A DNA stretch of 64,000 nt from CAMYOC01 sp963704875 (GTDB lineage: Bacteria; Pseudomonadota; Gammaproteobacteria; Steroidobacterales; XN24), in NCBI GenBank assembly GCA_963704875.1, contig CAVPIA010000008.1, forward strand, positions 496,001-560,000, read 5' to 3'. The position numbers and the translations under genes are program-made. Positions 33,947-43,130 of the stretch are shown in pieces. The notes under the pieces are model-generated. The model saw nothing but the letters and a program-made list of their open reading frames with translations. It was not told the origin of the DNA and searched no databases. Positions within the stretch are counted from its first letter, which is position 1; every line of letters starts with the position of its first letter.

Positions 33947-36732
33947 CCCTGTGCCTGCCGCCGCAGCTGGTAGGCAGGCCAATAACGGTTGTCCAGCTTC
34001 AGCGTGATGATCTCCACCGAGCGGTTCCAGTCGATGGTCTTCAGCCTCACCGCGGCTCGATCCGGTCGTCCCTCGACGGCGGCGATAAACGCGTCCAGAT
34101 CGCGAACCGGTTTGCCGTCGACTTCGACGATGCGTTGCCCGGCCCAGAGCCCGTAGCGCGACGCGGGTGATCCGTAGCCAAAATAGGCCACGTACACGCC
34201 GTCAGGTTCTACCCCGCGCTGCGCAGCAATCGCGCGATGAGGCGCCTGCAGCATGGCTCCCGCCCACACCAGCAGGCGATCGATATCATTCCCGTCCAGC
34301 GCAACCGTAGCCACACGCAGGCGCTGCTCGCTGTCATCACGCCAGATCACCAGTTCCACTTCCGGTTTTTGGCTCAGCAATTCGACCTCGTGGAAACCGC
34401 TGACCACCTGATCATCCACCGCGAGCAACAGATCACCGGTTCGTAACACCGCAGCGGCCGGCGAACCCGCCACCAGCCGGATGATCTGCAACACCTCCCG
34501 CTGGTCGCCATTGTGTGCTTCCAGTTTCCGCGCCCACGCCTCTGACAAACCGAAGTTCCTGGCGCTCGCCAGCGGGATGGACGCGAACTCAGCTTCCAGA
34601 GAACGGATAGGCCGTTGCTCCCTGACGATATCGGCCACCTCGGCGACGATCGCCGAGGGCACCCCCTTGTTGACCTGATTAAGCTCCTGGCCCGCGTGGT
34701 AGGCAAAGCTCGACCAGAGCGAAATCACCTCACCGGATTCATCGACCAGCACGCCGTCAAAATCGGACGGGCCATTGACCAGCGAGATCGTTTCCAGATT
34801 GGTATCCCGGAAGCGCAAGGTTCTCGACAACGGAAACGCGACCGGATCGATCGAAGCGACCTCGGTGCGCTGAGCTGCAAGACTGAGGTCGCCCTTCAAA
34901 CCGACCGCCCACACAGTGTCTCCAGGCTTCACCCGGGTGTCGGAGAAAACCACAGATTGAACCGGTGTATCACCGATCAGCGCCGGGTCATAAGCCAGCA
35001 CGGCCAGGTTGTGCAGCGGGTGGATCCATTCGACGGTGGCCGGTAGTTCCAGCGAACCGGCGATCGTGATCCGCGCATCTCCCATCGATACTGGTACGGT
35101 GTTGCGGTCCACGACCACCAGCCCTCGCGCGGCATCAATAACGACACCGGTGCCCTGATAATGACGCTCTGATACCCCGGATACCGGATACGGCATGTCG
35201 TAGTTGACGGTCACCAGAGACTGACTCACCCGCTCCAGCCGTGGATCCTGCTGACTCACCATCCGGGTACTCGCGGGCTCAGGCGGCGGTGCTTCGCCTG
35301 CTTCGGCAAACGGCTCGCAATCCCATAGGCCCGCCGCGTCATCGCGCTGGCAGTAAGCGGCGGGGAACCAGCGACGGTCCATGCGCAGCACCCGCAGCGT
35401 GGAATTGCGCGGCTCTTCAAAGCTGAAGTAACGCACCGCCACCCGTTGACCATCGGCCAGCGATTCGGCAATGCGGCGGAAGTCCTCAAGCCGCGGTGTT
35501 GGCTCACCGTCAATGTCGATGATCACCGCTGCCCGCGGAATACCGGCGCGGGCGAAGACATAGCCCGGATTGGCGATAAAAATTCCTTGCGGCGGCATGT
35601 TGAGGTGTCTTGCCTGCTGATAGGACAGCTGGTTGACCACTGCGTCACCGAATTCGATGAACGCGTCCGGGGTGATGGCATGCAGGTCCGTCGGCTCCAC
35701 GTCCAGGGTGAACCCTTGCCCGCCGCGCTGGAGTTCGATGCTGACCGGCCGGCCAACGTTGTTATCGAGCACCTGTTCCAGCGCCACAAACCCCACCACG
35801 GGTTCGCCGTTTAGCGCGACCAGGATGTCGCCCGGCTCCATTTCTCCGGCGACCGGCGCCCCGGGTACGACCTGCTTGACGACCAGCATGCCGGTGGCTT
35901 GTGGGAAGCGCGCGCGGGTCGCCGCCTCAGTGCTCGGGTCCAGACCCAGTCGGCGCAGTTCATCAAATGGGGTGTAACTGAATTCGGTCATCAAGGTGCC
36001 GCGGGGCACGCTGCGTCCCTCGCGGACGAATTCCAGCGCCCGCTGCACACGATCCAGGGGCAGAAAGAAACTCGAGGCGGCCTGGGTATTGGCGCCGGCG
36101 TTAAGCGCTACGACCTTGCCATCGATATCGATCACCGGAGACCCGGACGAGCCGCCCGATGTTCCCGACGCAGCCTGGTAATAGAACGTGTTGAAGTCGT
36201 TGTATTTTCCGCGCCCATAGTCAGGCGCCTCGCGGTCCAGACGCGCCAGGGTGCCGGCGAGGATCGACAATTTCTCACCGGCATCGTTGCCAACCACCCG
36301 GATCTCGCGACCGATCTGGGCGCCTTCCGGGTCCAGCGGCAGCTCTGCCGGCTGGATAAAACGCAGGCTGGCCGGATCGTATCGATAGAAGCCAAAGTCG
36401 TGCACCGGGTCCCGATAAACCGCGCGCAACTCGACCTCTTCGTTGTTGATGAAGATCGCTTCGGCGACGACGGGTCCTGGCGTTACCACGTGACGGTTGG
36501 TCAGGATCAGGCCACGCTCGGCGTCGACCACAAACCCGGTCGCCTGAGTGGACTGGTTCCAGTTGGTATCGAAAGAACGGGTACCGTCGACGCGGATCGA
36601 CACCACCCCGGACGCCGCTTTGCCCAGGGTTGTACGCCAGTCAGCGTCCTGCGCGCCGGCCGGCGACCAGAACAGCGGTGGCAGGAGCAGAAGCAACGCA
36701 GCTTGCACCAGGATCCGGCAAGGCATAGGCAC
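33901..36732 (-). CDS. Nma111/Deg7-like double serine protease with PDZ domains
   Basis: A 943-residue exported protein (signal peptide ending AGA at about 27). The first trypsin-like domain has the full triad: His81 (NRHVV), Asp112 (DPVHDFGF) and Ser196 (GGSSGSPV). The stretches EIRVVGNDAGEKLSIL and YNDFNTFYYQAAS read almost like eukaryotic Nma111/Deg7. PDZ-like regions follow (GDILVALNGEPVVGF). A second protease-like domain has lost the triad: DRNTVP for the histidine, HPLHNLAVL for the aspartate, and F-D-G where the serine should be. Further PDZ-like regions lie near the end. Overlaps the small Rossmann-like gene and begins five bases after the kinase gene. Likely periplasmic quality-control protease. 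Confidence 0.88.
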   Translation of the reverse strand: MPMPCRILVQAALLLLLPPLFWSPAGAQDADWRTTLGKAASGVVSIRVDGTRSFDTNWNQSTQATGFVVDAERGLILTNRHVVTPGPVVAEAIFINNEEVELRAVYRDPVHDFGFYRYDPASLRFIQPAELPLDPEGAQIGREIRVVGNDAGEKLSILAGTLARLDREAPDYGRGKYNDFNTFYYQAASGTSGGSSGSPVIDIDGKVVALNAGANTQAASSFFLPLDRVQRALEFVREGRSVPRGTLMTEFSYTPFDELRRLGLDPSTEAATRARFPQATGMLVVKQVVPGAPVAGEMEPGDILVALNGEPVVGFVALEQVLDNNVGRPVSIELQRGGQGFTLDVEPTDLHAITPDAFIEFGDAVVNQLSYQQARHLNMPPQGIFIANPGYVFARAGIPRAAVIIDIDGEPTPRLEDFRRIAESLADGQRVAVRYFSFEEPRNSTLRVLRMDRRWFPAAYCQRDDAAGLWDCEPFAEAGEAPPPEPASTRMVSQQDPRLERVSQSLVTVNYDMPYPVSGVSERHYQGTGVVIDAARGLVVVDRNTVPVSMGDARITIAGSLELPATVEWIHPLHNLAVLAYDPALIGDTPVQSVVFSDTRVKPGDTVWAVGLKGDLSLAAQRTEVASIDPVAFPLSRTLRFRDTNLETISLVNGPSDFDGVLVDESGEVISLWSSFAYHAGQELNQVNKGVPSAIVAEVADIVREQRPIRSLEAEFASIPLASARNFGLSEAWARKLEAHNGDQREVLQIIRLVAGSPAAAVLRTGDLLLAVDDQVVSGFHEVELLSQKPEVELVIWRDDSEQRLRVATVALDGNDIDRLLVWAGAMLQAPHRAIAAQRGVEPDGVYVAYFGYGSPASRYGLWAGQRIVEVDGKPVRDLDAFIAAVEGRPDRAAVRLKTIDWNRSVEIITLKLDNRYWPAYQLRRQAQGWQRSAIDSPLAAKP

Positions 36733-36737
36733 GGTAC

Positions 36738-37676
36738 TCAGACGCCCGGCTCGTAGCCGAAATTCTCGACAAAATGTTCCCGGAAAGATTCCGGGGTCAA
36801 GCGGTGATTTTGCGTGCCGTGGCTGGCGATCTTGATCGCACCCATCAACGATGCGATTCGGCCGGTGGTCTCCCAGTCCGCTCCCGCCATCAGTCCGTAC
36901 AGCAGCCCCGCCCGGTAAGCGTCACCACAGCCGGTAGGGTCGGTGACCGCCGCCGGCCGTGCGGCCGGAATCTCGGTGATACGGCCATCGCGAATCACCA
37001 CAGAGCCTTCGCCACCGCGGGTGATCACCAGTGCGTCTACCCGGCGGGAGATCTGCTCGGCGCTCAGACCCGTGCGTTCCTGCAACATCTGGCCTTCATA
37101 GTCATTGACTGCCACCACGCTGGCCTGTTCGACAAACCCGCGTAGATCTTCGCCATCAAACATCGGCAGGCCCTGACCGGGATCAAAAACAAACGGGATA
37201 CCCGCTGCTGCGAACTGCCCCGCATGCTCGATCATCGCGTCCCGACCGTCCGGCGACACCATCCCCCAGCTGAAACCCTGGTCTGCGGGCACCGCGATCT
37301 CGTGGGCGTGGCTCATTGCACCTGGATGGAAAGCGGTGATCTGGTTGTCCTGCATGTCCGTGGTGATGTATGCCTGCGCGGTGTAAGCAGACGGCACTTC
37401 ATGCACAAACCTGCGCGAGACACCCTGCTCGGCCATCCATTGCGCGTAAGGCCCGAAATCATGGCCTACCGCACCCATCGGCTCACCTTCACCACCGAGC
37501 AATTTCAGATTGAACGCTATGTTTCCCGCGCAACCGCCGAACTCACGGCGCAACTCCGGCACCAGGAATGCGACGTTCAACACATGGATCTGATCCGGCA
37601 GGATCTGATCGGCAAAACGCCCAGGGAAAACCATGATGCAGTCGTAGGCGAACGATCCGCAGATCAATGCAGGCAT
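36738..37676 (-). CDS. PfkB-family carbohydrate/adenosine kinase
   Basis: A 312-residue ribokinase-fold kinase. Motif 1 is FGGCAGNIAFNLKLLGG and motif 2 is PTGCGDAYRAGLLYGL with the catalytic Asp in the GCGD loop. The N-terminus LICGSFAYDCIMVFPGRF and the adenosine-kinase-like DQILPDQ pattern point to a purine nucleoside or sugar kinase; substrate not determined. It starts 35 bases after gcvPB and ends five bases before the double protease gene, so it seems to ride in the glycine-cleavage unit. Confidence 0.87.
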   Translation of the reverse strand: MPALICGSFAYDCIMVFPGRFADQILPDQIHVLNVAFLVPELRREFGGCAGNIAFNLKLLGGEGEPMGAVGHDFGPYAQWMAEQGVSRRFVHEVPSAYTAQAYITTDMQDNQITAFHPGAMSHAHEIAVPADQGFSWGMVSPDGRDAMIEHAGQFAAAGIPFVFDPGQGLPMFDGEDLRGFVEQASVVAVNDYEGQMLQERTGLSAEQISRRVDALVITRGGEGSVVIRDGRITEIPAARPAAVTDPTGCGDAYRAGLLYGLMAGADWETTGRIASLMGAIKIASHGTQNHRLTPESFREHFVENFGYEPGV

Positions 37677-37711
37677 GACAAACTCCTCTGCGAACTACCG
37701 CCGGATCAGAT

Positions 37712-39187
37712 TCAGGCGACGTCGGTTTCCGGGGTCCAGACGACGTCCAGCTTGCGTGCCGCGCGGACGTCATCAAGGCGCCTGACCGGCGTCGTGTGCG
37801 GCGCCGATTTCAGCAATTCCACATCTGAATGGGCTTCCTCAAGAATCGTCGCCATCGCATCGACGAATCCGTCCAGAACTTCCTTGGCTTCGGTTTCTGA
37901 TGGCTCGATCAGCAGGCATTCCGGCACCAACAGCGGGAAATAAGTGGTCGGCGCGTGAAACCCATAGTCCAGTAGTCGTTTGGCAAAGTCCATCGCGGTC
38001 GCGTTGAGTTCCTTAGCCTGGGCTTTTAGCGTGACGATAAATTCATGGCTGGCGCGACGGTCGGGATGTGCCAGATCAAAGCCCTTGTCGCGCAAGCGGG
38101 CAGCCATGTAGTTGGCATTCAGGGTGGCGAATTCGGCCACCCTCCGCATCCCCTCGCGACCCAGCATGCGCGCATACACATAGGCGCGCAGCAACACACC
38201 GGCGTTGCCCATAAACGCGGACAATCTGCCGATCGATTGCGGCAGATCTTTCTCGGTCAGCCAGCGATAACCGTTTTCATCCTGGCCAACAACCGGCAAC
38301 GGCATGAAGGGCTCGAGGCATTCCGCCACGCCGACCGCGCCGGAGCCCGGCCCGCCTCCACCGTGCGGCGTCGAGAAAGTCTTGTGCAGATTCATGTGGA
38401 TGACATCGAATCCCATGTCGCCCGGCCTTGCCCGCCCGAGTATCGCATTCAGATTGGCGCCGTCGTAGTACAGCAGGCCACCCGCCTCGTGCACCATCTC
38501 CGAGATTTCAAGGATCCTTCGTTCAAACACACCGACCGTAGATGGGTTGGTCAGCATGATCCCGGCGGTATTCGGCCCGAGCACCTGCTTCAGCGCCTCG
38601 ACATCCACATCTCCGTCGCTCTTGGTGGGGATCTCGATCACTTTGCAGCCGCACATGGTCGCGGTAGCAGGATTGGTGCCGTGGGCAGCATCCGGAACGA
38701 TGATTTCATTCCGATGCTCATCCCCGCGGGCGCGGTGATAAGCGCGGATCATCGCCACCCCGGCAAATTCACCCTGCGCGCCCGCCATCGGTGTCAGCGA
38801 CACCGACTTCATCCCGGTCACGTCCTTGAGCATCTCCTGGAGCTCAAACATGCACTCCATGAAGCCCTGGCCCTGCGCCACCGGCGCCAGCGGATGGCGA
38901 CCGAGAAACCCGGGCAGCATGGCCAGCTGGTTGCATGCTCTCGGGTTGTATTTCATCGTGCACGAGCCCAGCGGATAGAAGTGTGTGTCAATCGAGAAAT
39001 TCAATTGCGACAGACGCGTGAAATGACGCACGGTCTCCAGTTCGGACACTTCCGGCATGCGCGGTGGTGACTTGCGGCGCAGAGATGCCGGCAGATCGAC
39101 CGCGGCTTTGCTAGCCGGAGCCTGCACATGGGCGCGCCGACCGGGACGCGAATATTCGAAAATGACGGGCTCAATCATGACAGGCAC
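37712..39187 (-). CDS. gcvPB: glycine dehydrogenase (decarboxylating) subunit 2
   Basis: A 491-residue half of the split P protein, which with subunit 1 decarboxylates glycine and passes the aminomethyl group to GcvH. The PLP lysine is in HMNLHKTFSTPHGGGGPG. Also visible are YPLGSCTMKYNPR and the ISxx-like AHGTNPATATMCG segment. The GTG at 39187 follows GGAGG by five bases; an in-frame ATG at 39178 is nine bases later and spaced too far. The PLP half is separated from subunit 1 by tpx. Confidence 0.95.
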   Translation of the reverse strand: MPVMIEPVIFEYSRPGRRAHVQAPASKAAVDLPASLRRKSPPRMPEVSELETVRHFTRLSQLNFSIDTHFYPLGSCTMKYNPRACNQLAMLPGFLGRHPLAPVAQGQGFMECMFELQEMLKDVTGMKSVSLTPMAGAQGEFAGVAMIRAYHRARGDEHRNEIIVPDAAHGTNPATATMCGCKVIEIPTKSDGDVDVEALKQVLGPNTAGIMLTNPSTVGVFERRILEISEMVHEAGGLLYYDGANLNAILGRARPGDMGFDVIHMNLHKTFSTPHGGGGPGSGAVGVAECLEPFMPLPVVGQDENGYRWLTEKDLPQSIGRLSAFMGNAGVLLRAYVYARMLGREGMRRVAEFATLNANYMAARLRDKGFDLAHPDRRASHEFIVTLKAQAKELNATAMDFAKRLLDYGFHAPTTYFPLLVPECLLIEPSETEAKEVLDGFVDAMATILEEAHSDVELLKSAPHTTPVRRLDDVRAARKLDVVWTPETDVA

Positions 39188-39237
39188 AAGAACCTCCGGG
39201 GCGGCACTTTGAAGGCGCCTGAAGCTGGTAAAAACGC

Positions 39238-39738
39238 TTAACCAAGGGCCTTCAGGACCGAATCGTAATCCGGTTCCTGACCGATTTCCGGCACCAGCTG
39301 CGCATGAACGACATTGTCATTCTCATCCAGTACCAGCACCGCGCGCGCGCACAGACCGGCCAGCGGACCGTCCTGCAACAGCACACCGTAATTACTGGCG
39401 AACTCCGGCGCGCGCATGGTTGACAAGGTCAGTACATTGTCCAGACCTTCGTCACCGCAAAAGCGCTTCTGCGCAAACGGCAGGTCTGCAGAGACCATCA
39501 CCATCACGGTGTCCGCGTGCTCACGCGCATAGTCATTGAATTTCCGGGTCGAAACCGCACACACCGGGGTGTCCACGCTGGGAAAGATCGACAGGAGCTT
39601 CTTCTTGCCCACCCAGTCGCCTAGCGAGACATCATTCAGGTCCCGGTCGGTCAGCGTGAAATCAGGTGCCTTGGACCCGATCCGGGGCAGATCCCCATTG
39701 GTATGTATTTCATTTCCGTGCAGCATCACAGTAGCCAT
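39238..39738 (-). CDS. tpx: thiol peroxidase
   Basis: A 166-residue atypical 2-Cys peroxiredoxin. The peroxidatic Cys60 is in PSVDTPVCAVS and the resolving Cys94 in KRFCGDEG, at almost the E. coli positions. The thioredoxin-like GSKAPDFTL opening is present. It lies between gcvPA and gcvPB with 47-50 base gaps, and is therefore probably transcribed with glycine cleavage. It reduces H2O2 and organic peroxides in the cytoplasm (or periplasm in some species; no signal peptide here). Confidence 0.95.
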   Translation of the reverse strand: MATVMLHGNEIHTNGDLPRIGSKAPDFTLTDRDLNDVSLGDWVGKKKLLSIFPSVDTPVCAVSTRKFNDYAREHADTVMVMVSADLPFAQKRFCGDEGLDNVLTLSTMRAPEFASNYGVLLQDGPLAGLCARAVLVLDENDNVVHAQLVPEIGQEPDYDSVLKALG

Positions 39739-39785
39739 CTTGTTCTCCAGATATGCGAAAAATGTTGTATCCAGTCAGACTCAGC

Positions 39786-41159
39786 TCAGGCGACCTGGGC
39801 TTCGCGCATGACCTCGCCCAGCGCACGGGCATAGGCATCTATATCCTGATCCAGCTTGGTCTCGGTAGCGCAGATCAGCAGCGCGTGACCCAGTTCGGGA
39901 AAATCTGCCGACAGATCGTAGCCCCCGATAATCCCGCGCTCTGCCAGCGCTTCGAGCACCGGCGCCACCGGGCGATCCAGTCGCAGCACGGTTTCATGAA
40001 AATGGGGTCCGGCGAAAACTGTTTCAACTCCGTCGACCTCACCAAGGCGGGCGGCCAGGCGCGCAGTGTTGTCGATCGAAGCCGCCGCCACGCGCTCAAG
40101 ACCTTCCGCGCCCAGCAAGGTCATATAGATGGTGGCCGCGGTAACCATCAGTCCCTGGTTGGTACAGATATTCGAGGTCGCCTTTGAGCGCCGGATATGC
40201 TGTTCACGTGCCTGCAGCGTCAGCGTGAAGCCCCTGCGGCCATCGACATCGAGCGTACGACCGACAATGCGACCCGGCATCTGTCGTACGAACGTATTCT
40301 TGCAGGTCATAAAACCAAAATAGGGACCGCCAGACGACAACGGTACGCCAAGGCATTGGCCCTCGCCGCAGGCGATGTCGGCGCCTTGAGCACCCCATTC
40401 ACCCGGCGGCTTCAACAAAGCCAGAGACAGCGGATTGACGACCGCGATGGCCAGCGCATCACGCGCGTGCGCCCAGTCAACCAGCATGTCGACTTCTTCC
40501 AGGCGACCGAAGAAATTCGGCTGCTGGATCACCACCGCAGTGATGTCCTCTGCTTCGAACCCGGCCAGCGCATCGTGATCCACCAGACCTGAGACCGGAT
40601 CCATCGGAATCGGATCAAAACGCAGGCCCTGGTTACCGGCGATAGCATTCGCCACTTTCACATAAACCGGGTTCATCGTGCCGGCGACGAGGATGCGGCC
40701 GCTGTTCGACTTGCGATTGGCCCGCACCGCCATCAGCGCCGCCTCGGCCACCGCTGACGCGCCGTCATACAATGACGCATTGGAGACATCCAGCCCGGTC
40801 AGGCTGCTCATCATCGTCTGGTATTCGTAGATCAGCTGTAAGGTGCCCTGACTGGCCTCCGCCTGGTAAGGCGTGTAGGCGCTGTAGAACTCACCCCGGG
40901 TCGTGATCTCCCACACCACCGCGGGGATGTGATGTTCGTAGGCCCCGGCGCCGATAAAACACAGCGTGCCATGATCGCGCTCGGCACGTTCACGCATCAG
41001 CCGCTGGATTTCCATCTCGCTCATGCCGGTTGGGACCCGAGTCAGTTCGGATATCCTCAGCTGCTCCGGGATCTCGTCAAACAGATCGTCGATAGAATCA
41101 ACGCCAATCGCATCGAGCATGGCGCGAATATCGCTTTCGTTGTGTGGGATAAAGGGCAT
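39786..41159 (-). CDS. gcvPA: glycine dehydrogenase (decarboxylating) subunit 1
   Basis: A 457-residue first half of the split P protein. It has the family opening MPFIPHNESDIRAML, GTLCFIGAGAYEHHIPAVV, YTPYQAEASQGTLQLIYEYQTM and SGGPYFGFMTCK. The usual length for this subunit is about 445-460. Lies between gcvH (48 bases upstream) and tpx (47 bases downstream). The split PA/PB form differs from the single-chain E. coli GcvP. Confidence 0.95.
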   Translation of the reverse strand: MPFIPHNESDIRAMLDAIGVDSIDDLFDEIPEQLRISELTRVPTGMSEMEIQRLMRERAERDHGTLCFIGAGAYEHHIPAVVWEITTRGEFYSAYTPYQAEASQGTLQLIYEYQTMMSSLTGLDVSNASLYDGASAVAEAALMAVRANRKSNSGRILVAGTMNPVYVKVANAIAGNQGLRFDPIPMDPVSGLVDHDALAGFEAEDITAVVIQQPNFFGRLEEVDMLVDWAHARDALAIAVVNPLSLALLKPPGEWGAQGADIACGEGQCLGVPLSSGGPYFGFMTCKNTFVRQMPGRIVGRTLDVDGRRGFTLTLQAREQHIRRSKATSNICTNQGLMVTAATIYMTLLGAEGLERVAAASIDNTARLAARLGEVDGVETVFAGPHFHETVLRLDRPVAPVLEALAERGIIGGYDLSADFPELGHALLICATETKLDQDIDAYARALGEVMREAQVA

Positions 41160-41206
41160 TGCTCTGGTCTCGCTACAGCACCGGGATCGCGTGGCGTCCG
41201 GTCACG

Positions 41207-41593
41207 TCAGTCATCAAGAGTCGCGGCATAAGCATCGGCGTCGAGCAGCACATCCACACCCGAGTCGCCGTCCAGTTTGATCTTGATCAGCCATCCGTCG
41301 CCGTAAGGCGCTTCATTCACCTTCTCCGGCGCTTCGGTCAGATCCTCATTCACGGCAAGCACCTCGCCATTGACCGGGCTATACACATCAGACGCGGCTT
41401 TGACCGACTCAATGGTCGCGCAGGCATCGCCGGCCTTCAACGCGCTGCCGGGTTCCGGCATCTCCACAAACACGAGGTCGCCAAGGGCGGCCTGAGCATG
41501 GTCCGTGATACCGATGGTGACCGTGCCGTCGCCGGCATCGTGCACCCATTCGTGACTCTTGGTGTATTTCCTGTCGGCAGGTGTATCGCTCAT
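41207..41593 (-). CDS. gcvH: glycine cleavage system H protein
   Basis: A 128-residue lipoyl carrier that shuttles the aminomethyl group between P, T and L proteins. The lipoylated lysine is Lys65 in TIESVKAASDVYSP, the E. coli position. The opening KYTKSHEWV is canonical. The start at 41593 excludes an unlike N-terminal extension. It follows gcvT by 55 bases. Confidence 0.96.
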   Translation of the reverse strand: MSDTPADRKYTKSHEWVHDAGDGTVTIGITDHAQAALGDLVFVEMPEPGSALKAGDACATIESVKAASDVYSPVNGEVLAVNEDLTEAPEKVNEAPYGDGWLIKIKLDGDSGVDVLLDADAYAATLDD

Positions 41594-41648
41594 TTTGCTC
41601 TTCCCCTGTGATTTCGCCCGGGCGTCGCGCCCGCGTTGACAATATTGA

Positions 41649-42734
41649 CTAGACTCTGGACTTGCCGTGACGAACAAACGGCGGCCTGACCACGCGTGCC
41701 GCCAGACGGCGTCCGCGAATCTCTACTTCACACGTCTCGCCGGTGGCGGCTGGCACGCGCGCCAGACCGATCGAGCGGCCAAGCGTAGGTGAGAACGTGC
41801 CGCTGGTCACTTCTCCCTCGCCAGCGCCCTCTACCAGGACCGTCTGATGGCCGCGAAGCACACCGCGATCCTCCAGCAGCAAGCCCACCAGTTTTCGTTT
41901 CGCGCCATCACGCCGCTGGATCTCCAGCGCCTGACGCCCGATAAAGTCGCGCTCCTGAGGCTCCCAGGCCAGGGTCCAGCCCAGACCTGATTCGAGCGGC
42001 GTAGTAGATTCGTCCATATCGCTGCCGTAGAGGTTCATCCCGGCCTCCAGTCGCAGCGTGTCGCGGGCGCCCAGGCCACATGGGCGGATCCCGGCGGTGG
42101 CCAGACAGGCCCACAGCTGTGGCGCCCGGTCCCCGGGCAGAATGATCTCCCAGCCGTCCTCGCCGGTATAACCGGTTCTGGCTATAAACAAATCGTCGAT
42201 AGCCGCCGCGAGAAACGGCGTCAGGCTCAATGCGGACTCGCGTTCTCCCGCGGGCAGGCAGGTCGATGCCTTCTCCCTGGCGTTCGGGCCCTGGACTGCG
42301 ATCATCGCCAGCTCCCGGCGCTCCTTTACCTCGACGGCAAAACCCTCGGCCTGAGCCCTGATCCAGGCAAGATCCTTTTCCCGCGTGGCGGCGTTTACAA
42401 CCAGGCGGTACCAGTCGTCACTCAGGTAATAGACGATCAGATCATCAATGACGCCGCCGTCCTCGGTCAGCATGCAGCTGTAGAGGGCCTTGCCGGGCTG
42501 TTTGAGTTTGCCTACGTCATTGGCGAGCAACCGCGCGAGGAAAGCGGCTGAATCAGCCCCGTGAAGATCGACCACGGTCATATGGGAGACATCAAACATG
42601 CCCGCGTCGCTGCGCACTGCATGATGCTCTTCGATCTGGGACCCATAATGCAGCGGCATGTCCCAGCCACCGAAATCCACCATGCGGGCGCCCATACTGA
42701 CGTGGGCGTCATGAAGCGGCGTCTTCTCTACCAT
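41649..42734 (-). CDS. gcvT: aminomethyltransferase (T protein)
   Basis: A 361-residue GcvT, which moves the methylene group to tetrahydrofolate and releases ammonia. Visible are TPLHDAHVSMGARMVDFGGWDMPLHYGSQIEEHHAVR (5-41), FDVSHM, GYTGEDGWEI and GLGARDTLRLEAGMNLYGSDMDE. The ATG at 42734 is used; an in-frame extension to 42782 runs into the terminator. It is the first gene after the glycine riboswitch-terminator. Confidence 0.96.
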   Translation of the reverse strand: MVEKTPLHDAHVSMGARMVDFGGWDMPLHYGSQIEEHHAVRSDAGMFDVSHMTVVDLHGADSAAFLARLLANDVGKLKQPGKALYSCMLTEDGGVIDDLIVYYLSDDWYRLVVNAATREKDLAWIRAQAEGFAVEVKERRELAMIAVQGPNAREKASTCLPAGERESALSLTPFLAAAIDDLFIARTGYTGEDGWEIILPGDRAPQLWACLATAGIRPCGLGARDTLRLEAGMNLYGSDMDESTTPLESGLGWTLAWEPQERDFIGRQALEIQRRDGAKRKLVGLLLEDRGVLRGHQTVLVEGAGEGEVTSGTFSPTLGRSIGLARVPAATGETCEVEIRGRRLAARVVRPPFVRHGKSRV

Positions 42735-42780
42735 CTGCAATCCCCCGGAACGGCCGAACCACGCCGCTGACAATGCGCGC

Positions 42781-42812
42781 AAAAAAAAGCGACAGGATTC
42801 CCGTCCTGTCGC
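42781..42812 (-). terminator. intrinsic terminator of the glycine riboswitch
   Basis: On the minus strand a 9-bp stem (GCGACAGGA / TCCTGTCGC, arms 42812-42804 and 42797-42789, loop 42803-42798) is followed by eight T residues (42788-42781). It sits between the aptamers and gcvT, whose ATG is 47 bases downstream, so it is the expression platform: transcription should stop here unless glycine-bound aptamers prevent hairpin formation. The direction of the switch (ON with glycine) is inferred from known gcvT riboswitches. Confidence 0.85.
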
Positions 42813-43003
42813 CCCTCTGTCCTGAAACCTGAGAGATTAGGCACAACTCATGGCTGAGTCGGCCGTACCCCTTCGGTGGGCCGTTGTGGCGGCCGCTCTC
42901 CAGAGCCAACATCGTCCCGCCGTCTTGTCTGCCTGAGCGTTTCCGGGCGGGTTGCGCCTTCGGCGGCCTGCCGCAGTGCGGCGGGCTCTCTCCCGCGGGA
43001 CGA
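42813..43003 (-). ncRNA. tandem glycine riboswitch upstream of gcvT
   Basis: Read on the minus strand, two aptamer-like units occur in series before gcvT. The first (about 43003-42905) contains GGAGAG, the loop GCCGAAGGCGCAA and CGCTCAGGCA. The second (about 42900-42818) contains a GGAGAG-like CTGGAGAG, CCACCGAAGGGG and CCTAATCTCTCAGG. These are the consensus elements of the glycine riboswitch. An intrinsic terminator follows directly and the target is the glycine-cleavage operon, the standard context. Exact ends are approximate. Confidence 0.92.
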
Positions 43004-43019
43004 ACTAGTTGGAATGAAA

Positions 43020-43025
43020 ATAATA
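43020..43025 (-). promoter_or_regulatory. probable -10 element for the riboswitch/gcv transcript
   Basis: TATTAT on the minus strand lies about 17 bases upstream of the first aptamer, at a suitable distance for a -10 box. No convincing -35 hexamer is visible, so this is a weak call supported mainly by position. Confidence 0.35.
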
Positions 43026-43130
43026 GCCCATGCTCTGCCGCCCGGCTAGCGATCTCACTTGCCCTCGCCGGTCGCGAGATCCAAACTCCCGCCCAGGGCC
43101 CGCCCGCCGCCCCCCGGAAAGAGATTCATA

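Noticed and set aside
35899..36756. Plus-strand 285-codon frame opposite the double protease
   Set aside because: No motif, overlaps fully with a gene whose triad and repeats are clear; antisense shadow.
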